A DNA stretch of 64,000 nt from Pseudonocardia halophobica (GCF_027922425.1 NZ_BSFQ01000012.1:1-64000); one strand, 5' to 3'. Positions 34,982 to 44,256 are shown, numbered from the stretch's first letter. Program-made: numbers and translations. The notes: a model not told the origin generated them from the sequence alone.

Positions 34982-36703
34982 TCACGGCCGGGCGAACTCG
35001 CCGGCGCGGTCGAAGTCGTACAGGTCGTTGATGCCGCGCCAGTGGCCGTGGATGTACAGGACCTCGACTGTCTCACCGTCGTCGACGAGCGCGTTGAGCA
35101 GGTCCGGCATGTCCAGGTGGTCGAAGTCCGGCCGCTGCGCCAGGCGTTCCAGCATCGCGGTCAGCCGTTCGACGCCGTCCCCCCGCACCGCGAGCATGCC
35201 GATCCACCGGCCGTCGGCGCTGCCGGCCTCGCCGGTGACGCGCCGCAGCCGCACCTGGCGGCCGAAGAGGGACCGGTCGTCCGGCTCCGAGCACTGCACG
35301 AAGTCGTTCGTGCTGCCGGCGTCGTCGTCCGTCGGGGCGGCGGAGTCGACGACCACCGCGAAATCCGCCGTGACCTCGAGCAGGTCGCGCAGGATGTAGC
35401 CCCGCAGCATCAGGTCGCCGTAGGAGATCACGCTGTCGCGGGTCATCGCCGGCAGGGCGTGCCGCAGCGACTCCAGCTCGCCGGTCTCCTCGTGCCGCTC
35501 GTTGACCTCCAGCTTCAGGCCGGAGGTGTCGATCGCGTCCGCCCGGTAACCGCCGACCACGGTGATGTCGTTCATGCCCTGGGACTTGAAGGTGTCGACG
35601 AGCCAGCGCAGCAGCGGCTTGCCGGCGATCGGCAGCATGACCTTCGGACGGTCCTCGGTGACGGCCTCGAGCCCGCGGCCGCGGGTGGCGGCCAGGACGA
35701 CGGCGGCCGGGGCCTGGTGCGCGATCGACAGGTAGCGGCGTTCCGCGGCCGCGTACTCCTCCGCGCCCTGCAGCCGGAAGATCTCTCCGACGGGTGCAAC
35801 CCGGTCCTCCACGTTGACCAGGGTGCGGCTGTCGTGGATCTCCCGGGCGACGGACTGCATCGCCGAGGTCGCGGCTCGCACCAGGTGGTTCGCCCAGATC
35901 ACCACGCTGATCCCGGCCTCGCGGAACACCGTGGTGGGCGTGCTGTAGTACTTGGTCGGCACGATCACCAGCGGGGCCCGGTTCCGCCATTGCGCGGCGA
36001 ACTCGAGGATCTCGTCCGGGCGCGACCTGGCGCTGTGGATCAGGATCGCGTCCGCCCCGGCCTCGTGGTAGGCCGTGGCGCGGTGCAGCGCCTCGTCCAC
36101 ACCCCAGCCGGCGATCATCGCCTCGACCCGGGCGACCAGGACGAAGTCCTCGTCGAGCTGCGAGTCCTTGCCCGCCTTGATGCGGCCGCAGAACTCCTCG
36201 ACCTCGGCCAGCGGCTGCCGGTCGCCGTCGATGAAGCTGTTGGTCTTGGGGAACTGCTTGTCCTCGATGCAGACCCCCGCAACACCACGCTGCTCCAGCT
36301 TGCGCACCAGCCGGCGGACGTTGTTGAAGTTGCCGAAGCCGGTGTCCCCGTCGAGCAGGATCGGCAGGTCGCTGGCGTCGGCCATGAACTCGACGACGTC
36401 GACGATCTGCGTCCAGCTCGCCTCGTTGTTGTCCCGGACGCCGAGCTGGGCCGACATGGCCAGTCCCGACGCCCAGATCCCGCCGAACCCGGCCTCCCGC
36501 ACGATCCGGGCCGAGAGGCCGTTGTGCGCCTCCATCAGGAACTCGAGCTCGTCGGACAGCACCATCCGCCGCAGGGCGGCGGCGCGGGAGCGGGGCGCAG
36601 GTGGCTCGGCGTCGAGCCGGGGCCGGGGCAGACCGGGACGGTCGAGCCCGGGGTGCTGGAGCTCGGGATCGTCGAGCTCGGTGGGCAGCAGAGGGTCGGG
36701 CAT
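34982..36703 (-). CDS. pepM: PEP mutase fused to a C-terminal nucleotidyltransferase domain
   Basis: The committed C-P bond-forming enzyme (phosphoenolpyruvate to phosphonopyruvate). In the 573-residue protein, residues 40-330 are an isocitrate-lyase-type barrel. [10 protein letters not shown] lies at 117-126, and the signature [10 protein letters not shown] at 147-156 separates true PEP mutases (EDK-x5-N) from hydrolases and lyases. Residues 334-573 form a nucleotidyltransferase: [20 protein letters not shown], then [13 protein letters not shown]. The window therefore has two nucleotidyltransferases for one phosphonate. The first 40 residues are a Pro/Asp/Leu-rich tail of unknown use. ATG 36703 has AAAGGGG upstream. 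Confidence 0.93.
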   Translation of the reverse strand: MPDPLLPTELDDPELQHPGLDRPGLPRPRLDAEPPAPRSRAAALRRMVLSDELEFLMEAHNGLSARIVREAGFGGIWASGLAMSAQLGVRDNNEASWTQIVDVVEFMADASDLPILLDGDTGFGNFNNVRRLVRKLEQRGVAGVCIEDKQFPKTNSFIDGDRQPLAEVEEFCGRIKAGKDSQLDEDFVLVARVEAMIAGWGVDEALHRATAYHEAGADAILIHSARSRPDEILEFAAQWRNRAPLVIVPTKYYSTPTTVFREAGISVVIWANHLVRAATSAMQSVAREIHDSRTLVNVEDRVAPVGEIFRLQGAEEYAAAERRYLSIAHQAPAAVVLAATRGRGLEAVTEDRPKVMLPIAGKPLLRWLVDTFKSQGMNDITVVGGYRADAIDTSGLKLEVNERHEETGELESLRHALPAMTRDSVISYGDLMLRGYILRDLLEVTADFAVVVDSAAPTDDDAGSTNDFVQCSEPDDRSLFGRQVRLRRVTGEAGSADGRWIGMLAVRGDGVERLTAMLERLAQRPDFDHLDMPDLLNALVDDGETVEVLYIHGHWRGINDLYDFDRAGEFARP

Positions 36704-36756
36704 CAGAGGATCCCCTTTCGTCCTGGCGACGGGGTTCGCGGTGGGGGTGCGGCGGG

Positions 36757-37518
36757 TCACCGTGCTCCTACCGGGCGCCACTCGCGGGTCCGCACGATGG
36801 CGTTGTCGTCCAGGTAGCCCCAGGTGGGGTCCGGCGTGCGCCAGTCCCCGTAGTGGAGCTCCAGGACCTTCTCGTGGTCGACGGGCTTCCGCCACGTGCG
36901 CCCGAGGAAGTCGAAGGGTTCGAGGTCGAGGCGGGGCAGGAGCCCGACGGCCTCGACCAGACCGGTCGGGCCGGTGCCGTAGAGGTGGTACTCCTGCATG
37001 TCCTGCTCGGCGGGGTGGAGCCGGAAGAACTCGAACAAGGCCCCGTGCCGGATGAAGATGCGCTCGGTCCGCGTGCCGGTGTTGTCCAGGAACGAGTACC
37101 AGCGCCGGAAGCCGGCCGCGAGCAGCGCGGGTTCGGCCCGGTCCAGGAGCTCGTCGTCGGCCGCGTCGTAGCAGAAGTCGGCGTCGCCGATGTCGTGCGG
37201 CAGCAGGCGGCCCTCCCGGGCCCAGCCCAGCAGCATGCCGCCCCACACCCAGTAGCGCTCGCCGAACGCGGTGCCCGCCAGCACGTCGTTGAGCAGGCGG
37301 AGGTCCTCCTCGAACCGACGGGCGCGTCGGCGGCGCACGGTCTCCGGGATCAGCCCGAACCGGGAGAGGATGCGGTCGGCCTGGGGACCGAGGAAGTCCC
37401 GCAGCGCCACGACCTCGTTGCCCGGCAGGCGTCGCACGGTCCGGTCCAGCTTCATGTTGCGCAGCTGGCGGCGCACCTCGCCGACGACCCGCTCCAGCGG
37501 GGCGGGCAGTTCCACCAC
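36757..37518 (-). CDS. LicD-family phosphotransferase-like protein
   Basis: A 253-residue protein with the LicD core [20 protein letters not shown], then the acidic motif DIGDADF (D109, D112, D114) in a nucleotidyltransferase fold. LicD enzymes move a phospho-substituent such as phosphocholine from its CDP form onto a glycan. Here the donor would be CDP-AEP, which makes it the likely enzyme that decorates the polymer. It is cytoplasmic, with no anchor. GTG 37518 follows GAGGAG by 5 bases; GTG 37515 and ATG 37557 are in-frame alternatives. It is the first gene before PEP mutase, with a 53-base gap, and probably leads the cassette's operon. Confidence 0.82.
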   Translation of the reverse strand: MVELPAPLERVVGEVRRQLRNMKLDRTVRRLPGNEVVALRDFLGPQADRILSRFGLIPETVRRRRARRFEEDLRLLNDVLAGTAFGERYWVWGGMLLGWAREGRLLPHDIGDADFCYDAADDELLDRAEPALLAAGFRRWYSFLDNTGTRTERIFIRHGALFEFFRLHPAEQDMQEYHLYGTGPTGLVEAVGLLPRLDLEPFDFLGRTWRKPVDHEKVLELHYGDWRTPDPTWGYLDDNAIVRTREWRPVGAR

Positions 37519-37817
37519 GGTGACTCCTCGTCGGGGTTCGGAGGCCGGAATGATCATTTCGAATGGATGAACACGGCGTGTACGCGAAGCAAACGGCCGC
37601 CAGCATAGGTCACGTCGGAAAGGGTGTCGCGCCGAGCGTGTGACGTCCCGCGGGCGGCCGTTGAATTTCTTCGTGCACGTTCGAACAGCGGTGTCGGCCC
37701 ACACGGTGTGTCTCCTTCGGACGTTTTCGTGCGGCCGGCTCCCGCCGGTGTTCTCGCGCGGCTCCCTGACAGGACCCTGCTGACGGCTCCCTCCTGCTGA
37801 CCTGCGAAGAACGGGAC
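37519..37817. promoter_or_regulatory. Intergenic region carrying the presumed phosphonate-operon promoter
   Basis: About 300 bases between LicD and the outer GT2 gene. The part next to LicD (37540-37620) is visibly richer in A and T than the surroundings, as expected for a promoter driving the minus-strand cassette. No exact -10/-35 pair is offered. The rest, up to 37817, shows no gene, repeat or hairpin that could be supported. Confidence 0.35.
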
Positions 37818-38642
37818 TCAGTCGCCGTCCGTCATGCGGCGGACGCCGGTCGCGGACAACCTCCCGGCGGGCGCTGTGCGAAGGGGTAGGGCGAGGCGGG
37901 CCCGGTGCACCCGCGCGGCTCTTCGGCGCTCCAACAGCAGCGCCCGAAGAATGCGTGCCCGATCCGAAAAGGCAGGATCTGCGCGGCATTCGTACCACTG
38001 TGCGTTTTGTACGCCCGGTATCTCCTGGATGGACAGTCCGGCGTCGACCGCCCGGAAGGCGAGTACGACGTCGAACTCCACGCCGTCGCCGAGGACGGAA
38101 GGATCCGTGGGGCGCCGCCGGTCGTCGGGCAGCCCGAGTCGCGGGAGGACCGAGCGCCGCATCGCCGTGAGGCCACAGCAGATGTCGGCGAAGGCGGTGC
38201 CCAGCAGTGCGGCTGCGGTCGAGGCCAACACCAGGTCGGCGAGGGTCCGGCCGGTTCCGCCGAACGTCCTGTGGGCGCGGATGCGCGAGCCCTTCGCCAG
38301 GTCGGCGCCCGACGCGAGCGCCGCGACCGCACGCGGCACCTCGTGCGGGCCGGCCGAGCCGTCGGCGTCGAGCGTGACCAGGACGTCGCCCGTGGCGCTG
38401 CGCAGGCCGGTGAGCAGGCTGTTGCCCCGGCCCCGGCCGGACTGCCTGACCACCCGGCAGGACGGACGGGCCGCGTGCGCCGCCTCCGGGGTGCCGTCGA
38501 CAGAGCCTCCGTCGGAGACGACGACCTCGTACGACGGGTCGACGGCGGCGAGCAGGCGGCCGATGTTGTGGCTCTCGTTCAGCGTCGGCACGACCACCGA
38601 CACCGTCGGAGCCACCCGCGGGCTCTCCTCCTGTCCGTGCAT
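37818..38642 (-). CDS. GT2 glycosyltransferase, dolichyl-phosphate-mannose-synthase-like (paralogue B)
   Basis: A 274-residue GT-A enzyme almost parallel in plan to the gene at 28746-29477. VSVVVPTLNESHNIGRLL, YEVVVSDGGSVDGTPEAA, LVTLDADGSAGPHEVPRA with the DAD motif, and LTAMRRSVLPRLGLP all have direct counterparts there. It differs by an insertion DDRRRPTDPSVLGDG and a longer basic tail. It should glycosylate a lipid carrier or glycan. ATG 38642 has GGGGAGG 5 bases upstream. It transcribes towards the cassette but is separated by 300 bases, so it may be its own unit. Confidence 0.85.
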   Translation of the reverse strand: MHGQEESPRVAPTVSVVVPTLNESHNIGRLLAAVDPSYEVVVSDGGSVDGTPEAAHAARPSCRVVRQSGRGRGNSLLTGLRSATGDVLVTLDADGSAGPHEVPRAVAALASGADLAKGSRIRAHRTFGGTGRTLADLVLASTAAALLGTAFADICCGLTAMRRSVLPRLGLPDDRRRPTDPSVLGDGVEFDVVLAFRAVDAGLSIQEIPGVQNAQWYECRADPAFSDRARILRALLLERRRAARVHRARLALPLRTAPAGRLSATGVRRMTDGD

Positions 38643-38868
38643 CCGGCCTCCCCGTGCCGTCGGTCCGCCCGCCGGTCCACGACTGCCTGCACGGGGTCGG
38701 TGAAGCGTGCCGTCTGCTCGTGGCACCACTTCCGTCGGATGCGTGTCCCTGAAGCTGTGTCGTGACCATCTGCGGCAGAGATGGCCCTGTGACGCGCACG
38801 GACACGTTCCCCGACCGAAGTTGCTCCGGCCGGCCCCACGAGTTGGCCCGGGCGGCACAGGCCGACTC

Positions 38869-39840
38869 TCAGGCGCGGTGGGCCGCCCGCCAGGCCTCGT
38901 GCACCTCGGGCCGCAGGCGTCCCTTGTCCGGGACGGCGATGCCGTTCTCCCGGGCCCAGCGCCGGACCTCGGCGGTCGACGGCGGGGGTGCGGCCGGGGC
39001 GTCGGCCAGCGCGGAGTCGCCACCGATCCGTTCCGCCGCGACGGCCTCGGTCTCGGCCCAGGAGCGGGCGGCGGCGAGGAATCGGTAGGTCCACTCCTCG
39101 GCGAGCGCGCGGGTGTCGCAGAAGACGATCGGGATCGCGGGCCAGCGGACCTGGAGCTCGGCGAGGCCGTCGGCGATCGTGGCCGGACGGACGTACGTCT
39201 GCTTGAAGATCGACGAGTACCGCTCCTCCACGACGACCGCCGCCCGCGGCAGGGTGGCCAGCTCGGTGAGGGCGAAGCGCAGCCGGCCGTCGGACACGCT
39301 GCCCACCAGGTCGGACAGCGCCTTGCGCTCGACGGCCGCGACCACCGCGCCGCCCGGACCGAGGACCGCGTAGTCCCCGCAGCTCAGGCCGCGCCTGGTG
39401 GTGGTCACCTGCTGGCCGGGGAACGAGTACGGGTACCGCTCGTGGGCGTCGACCACGATCTCGAGCCCGGCGATGCCGGAGGCGCGGGCGGTCGGGAGCC
39501 GGACGTCGGGCCGCGCCTGCTTCCGGGTCCGCGGCGACTGCCAGAACACCATCTCCCGCCCACGGGCGCGGGTGAAGACGATCTGCGAGCGCTGCTCGCG
39601 CCCACGGTCGGCGACGACGTCGATCGCGGCCCCGCGCCGGACGCAGGACTTGAGCGCCACCCGCTCGACGATCTCGGCGTCGGCGGGCCACTCGTCGTCG
39701 GAGACGGGGTGGCAGTAGATCGCCTTGGTGCGCGGCCACGTGTCCTTCGCGCGGAAGACGAGTCCGCCGGCGAGCGGCACGCGGATCAGGTACGGCAGCG
39801 AGCTGTCCGGGTCCGGGTTCCGGGCGACGAGCAGTTCCAC
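38869..39840 (-). CDS. ERCC4-type nuclease domain protein with C-terminal Lsr2-like DNA-binding domain
   Basis: A 323-residue protein. The middle part has IVVDAHERYPYSFPGQ, SCGDYAVLG, VVAAVERKALSDLVGSVSDG and AAVVVEERYSS, which together give the GDY and ERKxxxDL metal-binding signature of the ERCC4/XPF nuclease fold. The last 35 residues, TAEVRRWARENGIAVPDKGR then LRPEVHEAWRAAH, match the AT-hook-like C-terminal domain of Lsr2, which binds AT-rich DNA. A nuclease that targets DNA as Lsr2 does, for repair or against foreign DNA, is possible; this is inference. GTG 39840 has only a weak ribosome site and may be leaderless. Confidence 0.78.
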   Translation of the reverse strand: MELLVARNPDPDSSLPYLIRVPLAGGLVFRAKDTWPRTKAIYCHPVSDDEWPADAEIVERVALKSCVRRGAAIDVVADRGREQRSQIVFTRARGREMVFWQSPRTRKQARPDVRLPTARASGIAGLEIVVDAHERYPYSFPGQQVTTTRRGLSCGDYAVLGPGGAVVAAVERKALSDLVGSVSDGRLRFALTELATLPRAAVVVEERYSSIFKQTYVRPATIADGLAELQVRWPAIPIVFCDTRALAEEWTYRFLAAARSWAETEAVAAERIGGDSALADAPAAPPPSTAEVRRWARENGIAVPDKGRLRPEVHEAWRAAHRA

Positions 39841-39981
39841 CCGGCGAGTCTCGCAAGCCGCGCAAGCACTGCTCCGAACGGCGCAGTACCCAATTCTGTC
39901 CATAGCGCGACCCGGGGCGTAGCGCGTCCGTGATCCACGCCGACGGCTCGGGCGACAGTCGGGGGACGACGGGGGGCGAAC

Positions 39982-40764
39982 ATGACGATCCAGAGCATCG
40001 CGACGGGGCGGTGCGGGTACTGCGGAACGGGAATCACGGCGGGGGCGCGCTTCTGCGGGACGTGTGGGACCTCCCGGGATGTGCGTTTCGATGCCCCGGG
40101 AGTGCCGACTCGCGGGAACAGGGGGCTGCCGGGAGCGCCGGTCGCCGTCGTCGGGCCGCAGTGGAGTGTCTGGCCGGTCGTGATCACGGTGATCGCCGGG
40201 CTGCTGGTCCTCGGGGTGCTGCTCACGCTGCTGTTGTGGTCGCCGCGGGTCACGCCCGCGACCCCGGTCGTGCCCGTCGCGACCACGCCCGTCACCACCG
40301 CGATGACGGCGTCGGCGACCTGCGTCCGCCCGGACAGCACCGACGCGGCCGGCGTGCCGACGAGCTACGAGCCGTCGCAGGCGGTCGACGGCGTGCTCGC
40401 GACCGCCTGGCGGTGCACCGGCGACGGGGTGGGGGAGAGCCTCACGCTGACCTTCGCCGCGCCCATCCGCGTCGGCTCGGTCGGGATCGTGCCCGGCCTC
40501 GCGAAGATCGACCCGGCCGACGGCACCGACCGCTACGCCCAGAACCGGCGCCTCACCGCCGTCCGTCTGACGACCGACGACGGCCGCTGGGTCACCATCG
40601 CGCTGGACCCGTCGGTCGGGCGGCGCGGGCTCCAATGGACCGCTCTGAGCGCGACGGTCACGAGCCGGTTGACGATCACCGTGCTGGACAGCGCCGCCGG
40701 AACCGCCCAGAACGGGCAGGCCGCGAACGACACGATCGCGGTCTCCGAGATCGTCGTCGCCTGA
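39982..40764 (+). CDS. Zinc-ribbon membrane protein with extracytoplasmic discoidin-like domain
   Basis: A 260-residue protein in three parts. First is a zinc ribbon GRCGYCGTGITAGARFCGTC (four cysteines, 11-28). A membrane helix follows at about 63-86 (VVITVIAGLLVLGVLLTLLL). Last is an outside domain: EPSQAVDGVLATAWRCTGDG, then ESLTLTFAAPIRVGSVGIVP and RYAQNRRLTAVRLTTDDGRW, the pattern of F5/8-type C (discoidin/NADase-type) glycan-binding domains. It probably binds a surface glycan and passes a signal or acts as scaffold. Its site between the phosphonate and rhamnose genes suits glycan sensing. ATG 39982 lies 141 bases from the divergent ERCC4 gene. Confidence 0.75.
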   Translation: MTIQSIATGRCGYCGTGITAGARFCGTCGTSRDVRFDAPGVPTRGNRGLPGAPVAVVGPQWSVWPVVITVIAGLLVLGVLLTLLLWSPRVTPATPVVPVATTPVTTAMTASATCVRPDSTDAAGVPTSYEPSQAVDGVLATAWRCTGDGVGESLTLTFAAPIRVGSVGIVPGLAKIDPADGTDRYAQNRRLTAVRLTTDDGRWVTIALDPSVGRRGLQWTALSATVTSRLTITVLDSAAGTAQNGQAANDTIAVSEIVVA

Positions 40765-40829
40765 CGGTCGGCTCCCGATCGACCTCTACGGCGCCAGGGA
40801 CGAGTCCTGGGACATCACGGTCGGCTCGC

Positions 40830-41723
40830 TCATCGTGTCGCGCTGAAGGACTTCGCGACATTCATGACGTACTGCCCGTAGCCGTTCCTGGCCTGCTTCT
40901 CGCCGAGGGCGTAGCAGGCGTCGGCGTCGATGAAGCCCATCCGCAGCGCGACCTCCTCGAGGCAGGCGATGCGGATGCCCTGCCGGTTCTCGAGGACCTG
41001 CACGTAGTGCCCGGCCTCGATCAACGACTCGTGCGTACCGGTGTCGAGCCAGGCGAAGCCACGGCCGAGGTCGACGAGCCGGGCGCGCCCCTGCTCCATG
41101 TACGTGCGGTTGAGGTCGGTGATCTCCAGCTCGCCCCGGGCCGACGGCCGAAGCTGCTTGGCCAGCTCGGCGGCCTGGCCGTCGTAGAGGTAGAGGCCGG
41201 TGATGGCGCGGTCGGAGCGCGGCTTCTCGGGCTTCTCCTCGATCGAGATCAACCGGCCCTGGTCGTCGGCCTCGCCGACGCCGTAGCGCTGCGGGTCCTT
41301 GACGGGGTAGCCGAACAGGACGCATCCGTCGCCGTCGGGACCGAGGCCGTCCCGGGCGTCGCGGAGCATCCCGGAGAAGCGGGGGCCGTGGAAGATGTTG
41401 TCGCCGAGCACGAGCGCGACGTTCTCGCCCGCGATGTGGTCCTCGCCGATGAGGAAGGCCTCGGCGATGCCGTTGGGCTCGGCCTGGGTGGCGTAGGTGA
41501 GGTCGAGGCCCAGCTCGCTGCCGTCGGCGAGCAGGCGGTGGAAGCTCGGGGCGTCCTCGGGCGTGGTGATCACGAGGATCTCGCGGACGCCGGCCAGCAT
41601 CAGGGTCGAGAGCGGGTAGTAGATCATCGGCTTGTCGAACACCGGCAGCAGCTGCTTGGAGACGCCGCGGGTGATCGGGTGCAGCCGGGTGCCGGTGCCG
41701 CCGGCGAGGACGATGCCCTTCAT
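40830..41723 (-). CDS. rmlA: Glucose-1-phosphate thymidylyltransferase
   Basis: The first step of dTDP-L-rhamnose synthesis: dTTP + glucose-1-phosphate to dTDP-glucose. The 297-residue protein is canonical: [61 protein letters not shown] and [16 protein letters not shown]. The length matches RmlA. ATG 41723 overlaps the rmlD stop (ATGA), so the two are coupled on the minus strand. rmlB and rmlC lie on the plus strand just beyond, which completes the pathway in one divergent cluster. Confidence 0.96.
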   Translation of the reverse strand: MKGIVLAGGTGTRLHPITRGVSKQLLPVFDKPMIYYPLSTLMLAGVREILVITTPEDAPSFHRLLADGSELGLDLTYATQAEPNGIAEAFLIGEDHIAGENVALVLGDNIFHGPRFSGMLRDARDGLGPDGDGCVLFGYPVKDPQRYGVGEADDQGRLISIEEKPEKPRSDRAITGLYLYDGQAAELAKQLRPSARGELEITDLNRTYMEQGRARLVDLGRGFAWLDTGTHESLIEAGHYVQVLENRQGIRIACLEEVALRMGFIDADACYALGEKQARNGYGQYVMNVAKSFSATR

Positions 41724-42550
41724 GCCAGGTACCTCTCCAGGCTCTGTCGCCAGTCCGGCAGCGTGACGCCCGCCTTCGCGGCCTTCGTCAGGTCGAGGAC
41801 GCTGTTCAACGGCCGGCGGGCGGCCCCGGGCTTGTCGGCGAAGTACGCGGCGGTGGTGGTGTCCGTGACGTCGTGGGTGTTCCGGCCGGATGCCGCGAAG
41901 ACGAGCCGGGCGACGTCTGCCCAGCTCGCCGGCTCGCCGTCGTTGGTCAGGTGGTAGGTGCCCGGCTCGGCCTCGAGGAGCCCGAGGATTCCTGCGGCGA
42001 GGTCGGCCGCCAGCGTGGGCCTACCCCGTTGATCTGCGACGACGGCCGGGCTGACGCCCTGATGCGCCAGCGTGCGCATGGTGCGGGCGAAGTTGGCGCC
42101 GTCGCCGATCACCCAGGTCGGGCGGACGATCCAGTGCTTCGGGGTGGTCGCGACGGCGGCGTCGCCGGCGGCCTTGGAGGCGCCGTAGGCGCTGAGCGGC
42201 GCGATCTGGGCGCTCTCGGGGATCGGGCCCTCGTGCATGCCGTCGAAGACGTACTCGGTGGAGATGTGCACCAGGCGCAGGTCGTGCTCGGTGGCGAGGC
42301 GGGCGAGCGCGGCAGGGGCGAGGGCGTTGGCGGCCCAGGCCTGCCGGCGGCCCTCGGGCGTCTCGGCGGCGTCGACCTTGGTGTAGGCGGCGGCGTTGAG
42401 GACCGTGTCGAAGGCCGACCAGTCTACGGCCGCGAGCGCGGCCGGGTCGGTCAGGTCCAGCTCGGCACGGGTCAGCGCCCGCGCGGTCGGCAGGGCCGCG
42501 GCCAGCGCCTTCCCCAGCTGGCCGCCCGCTCCGAGGACGAGGGCGCGCAC
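41720..42550 (-). CDS. rmlD: dTDP-4-dehydrorhamnose reductase
   Basis: Catalyses the last step to dTDP-L-rhamnose, using NAD(P)H. The 276-residue SDR shows [42 protein letters not shown], the catalytic YGASKAAGD (Tyr and Lys) and the [16 protein letters not shown] stretch typical of RmlD. It starts at GTG 42550, 40 bases from the divergent rmlB start, so a compact shared control region serves both operons. Confidence 0.95.
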   Translation of the reverse strand: MRALVLGAGGQLGKALAAALPTARALTRAELDLTDPAALAAVDWSAFDTVLNAAAYTKVDAAETPEGRRQAWAANALAPAALARLATEHDLRLVHISTEYVFDGMHEGPIPESAQIAPLSAYGASKAAGDAAVATTPKHWIVRPTWVIGDGANFARTMRTLAHQGVSPAVVADQRGRPTLAADLAAGILGLLEAEPGTYHLTNDGEPASWADVARLVFAASGRNTHDVTDTTTAAYFADKPGAARRPLNSVLDLTKAAKAGVTLPDWRQSLERYLA

Positions 42551-42578
42551 GGGGGCATTCTGCCGAGCGGCCCGTCGC

Positions 42579-42591
42579 TACCCTCGCCGGG
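42579..42591 (+). promoter_or_regulatory. Probable leaderless promoter of rmlB
   Basis: TACCCT at 42579-42584 fits the actinobacterial TAnnnT -10 box, and 6 bases later comes the GTG start of rmlB. Transcription would begin at or next to the start codon, and there is no ribosome binding site in front of that GTG. The rmlD start on the other strand is only 40 bases away. Confidence 0.5.
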
Positions 42592-43559
42592 TGCGCGTTC
42601 TGGTCACGGGTGGGGCGGGGTTCATCGGGTCGCACTTCGTGCGGTCGCTGGTTTCTGGCGCGTACCCGGGGCTCGCGGGTTCGGTGCGGGTGTTGGACCT
42701 GCTGACGTACGCGGGGCGGCGGGAGAACCTGGCGGGCGTCGACGTCGAGCTGGTGGTCGGGGACATCCGGGATCCTGCGACGGCTGCGGCTGCCGTGCGC
42801 GGCTGCGACGTGGTGGTGCACTTCGCGGCGGAGTCGCACGTGGACCGGTCGATCGCGGGGGCGGCGGACTTCGTGTCGACGAACGTGGTTGGTACGCAGG
42901 TGATGTTGCAGGCGGCGCTGGACGGCGGGGTCGGGAAGTTCGTGCACGTGTCGACGGACGAGGTGTACGGGTCGATCGAGTCGGGGTCGTGGTCGGAGGA
43001 CCACGTGCTGGAGCCGAACTCGCCGTACTCGGCGTCGAAGGCGGGCAGCGACCTGCTGGCGCGGTCGTATCACCGGACGCACGGGCTGGACGTGTCGATC
43101 ACGCGGTGCAGCAACAACTACGGGCCGTACCAGTTCCCGGAGAAGGTGATCCCGCTGTTCGTGACGAACCTGCTCGACGGGGGCACGGTGCCGTTGTACG
43201 GCGACGGGCTCAACGTGCGGGACTGGCTGCACGTCGACGACCACTGCCGGGGGATCGCGCTGGTCGCGGCCTCGGGCCGGGCGGGGGAGGTCTACAACAT
43301 CGGCGGCGGGACGGAGCTGGCGAACCGGGAGCTGACCGCGCGGCTGCTGGCGGCGGTCGGGGCGGACTGGTCGCGGGTGGAGCCGGTGACCGACCGCAAG
43401 GGGCACGACCGGCGGTACTCGGTGGACTGGTCGAAGATCCGGGCCGAGCTGGGGTACGAGCCGCGGGTGTCGTTCGAGGTGGGGCTGGCCGAGACGGTGC
43501 AGTGGTACCGGGACAACCGGCAGTGGTGGGAGCCGCTGAAGAGCGGGGTGGTCTCGTGA
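42591..43559 (+). CDS. rmlB: dTDP-glucose 4,6-dehydratase
   Basis: Converts dTDP-glucose to dTDP-4-keto-6-deoxyglucose. The 322-residue extended SDR has LVTGGAGFIGSHFVRSL, VVHFAAESHVDRSI, HVSTDEVYGSIE, catalytic YSASKAGSD and RCSNNYGPYQFPEKVIPLFV, all diagnostic for RmlB. GTG 42591 is chosen because the TGGAGFIG motif then sits at the N-terminus and a TAnnnT box lies just before it. Its stop overlaps rmlC by GTGA. Confidence 0.96.
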   Translation: MRVLVTGGAGFIGSHFVRSLVSGAYPGLAGSVRVLDLLTYAGRRENLAGVDVELVVGDIRDPATAAAAVRGCDVVVHFAAESHVDRSIAGAADFVSTNVVGTQVMLQAALDGGVGKFVHVSTDEVYGSIESGSWSEDHVLEPNSPYSASKAGSDLLARSYHRTHGLDVSITRCSNNYGPYQFPEKVIPLFVTNLLDGGTVPLYGDGLNVRDWLHVDDHCRGIALVAASGRAGEVYNIGGGTELANRELTARLLAAVGADWSRVEPVTDRKGHDRRYSVDWSKIRAELGYEPRVSFEVGLAETVQWYRDNRQWWEPLKSGVVS

Positions 43560-44134
43560 AGTACCGGGAGCTGGGGATCTCGGGGGCGTGGGTGTTCGAG
43601 CCGCCGGTGTTCCCGGACCGGCGTGGGGTGTTCGTGGCACCGTTCCAGGGGCCGGTGTTCCGCGAGGCGCTGGGCTTCGACCTGGACGTCGGGCAGACGA
43701 ACCACTCGGTGTCGCGGCTCGGGGTGGTGCGGGGCGTGCATTTCGCGGACGTGCCGCCGGGGCAGGCGAAGTACGTGTCGTGCCCGTCGGGGCGGCTGCT
43801 CGACGTGATCGTGGACGTGCGGGTGGGGTCGCCGACCTTCGGGCGGTGGGAGGCCGTGGAGCTGGACGACGGTTCTGACTCAGGGTCCATGCGGGCGGTC
43901 TACATCGCCGAGGGGTTGGGGCACGCGTTCGTCGCGCTGGAGGAGGCGACGGTGATGGCCTACCTGTGCTCGACGCCCTACAACCCCTCCGCCGAGCACG
44001 GCATCTCGCCGCTGGACCCGGAGCTGGGGCTGCCGTGGCCGTCGGATCTCGAGTTGGTCCTGTCCGACAAGGACCGGGACGCGCCCACCCTCGCCGAGGC
44101 GAAGGAGCAGGGGATCCTGCCGGTGTACCGGTAA
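43556..44134 (+). CDS. rmlC: dTDP-4-dehydrorhamnose 3,5-epimerase
   Basis: A 192-residue cupin that epimerises C3 and C5 of the 4-keto sugar. It has FPDRRGVFVAPFQ, VGQTNHSVSRLGVVRGVHFA with the catalytic histidine, AKYVSCPSGRLLDVIVDVRV, GLGHAFVALEEATVMAYLCS and GISPLDPELGLPWP. A short extra GSDSGS run follows ELDD. It closes the four-gene rhamnose set. It is clearly distinct from the RmlC-like gene at 8257-8904, which sits in another sugar operon. Confidence 0.95.
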   Translation: MKYRELGISGAWVFEPPVFPDRRGVFVAPFQGPVFREALGFDLDVGQTNHSVSRLGVVRGVHFADVPPGQAKYVSCPSGRLLDVIVDVRVGSPTFGRWEAVELDDGSDSGSMRAVYIAEGLGHAFVALEEATVMAYLCSTPYNPSAEHGISPLDPELGLPWPSDLELVLSDKDRDAPTLAEAKEQGILPVYR

Positions 44135-44256
44135 GGCCGCCCGAGGCAGGGTGATCACCGCCGGTGGACGCGGAGGGTCGGGAATCGACCGCTCTGGTCC
44201 GCGACTCATGATCATGGTTCGGAAGGGCTCGGGCGCTTCGGTACCGATGCCCGGGA

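Noticed and set aside
34862..36817. Plus-strand open frame of 651 residues opposite PEP mutase
   Set aside because: No domain is recognisable and it is composed of codons complementary to PEP mutase; the minus-strand gene is certain.
28746..38642. The phosphonate genes as a catabolic (AEP degradation) locus
   Set aside because: There is no phosphonatase (PhnX), PhnY/PhnA or C-P lyase gene; PEP mutase and phosphonopyruvate decarboxylase run in the biosynthetic direction.
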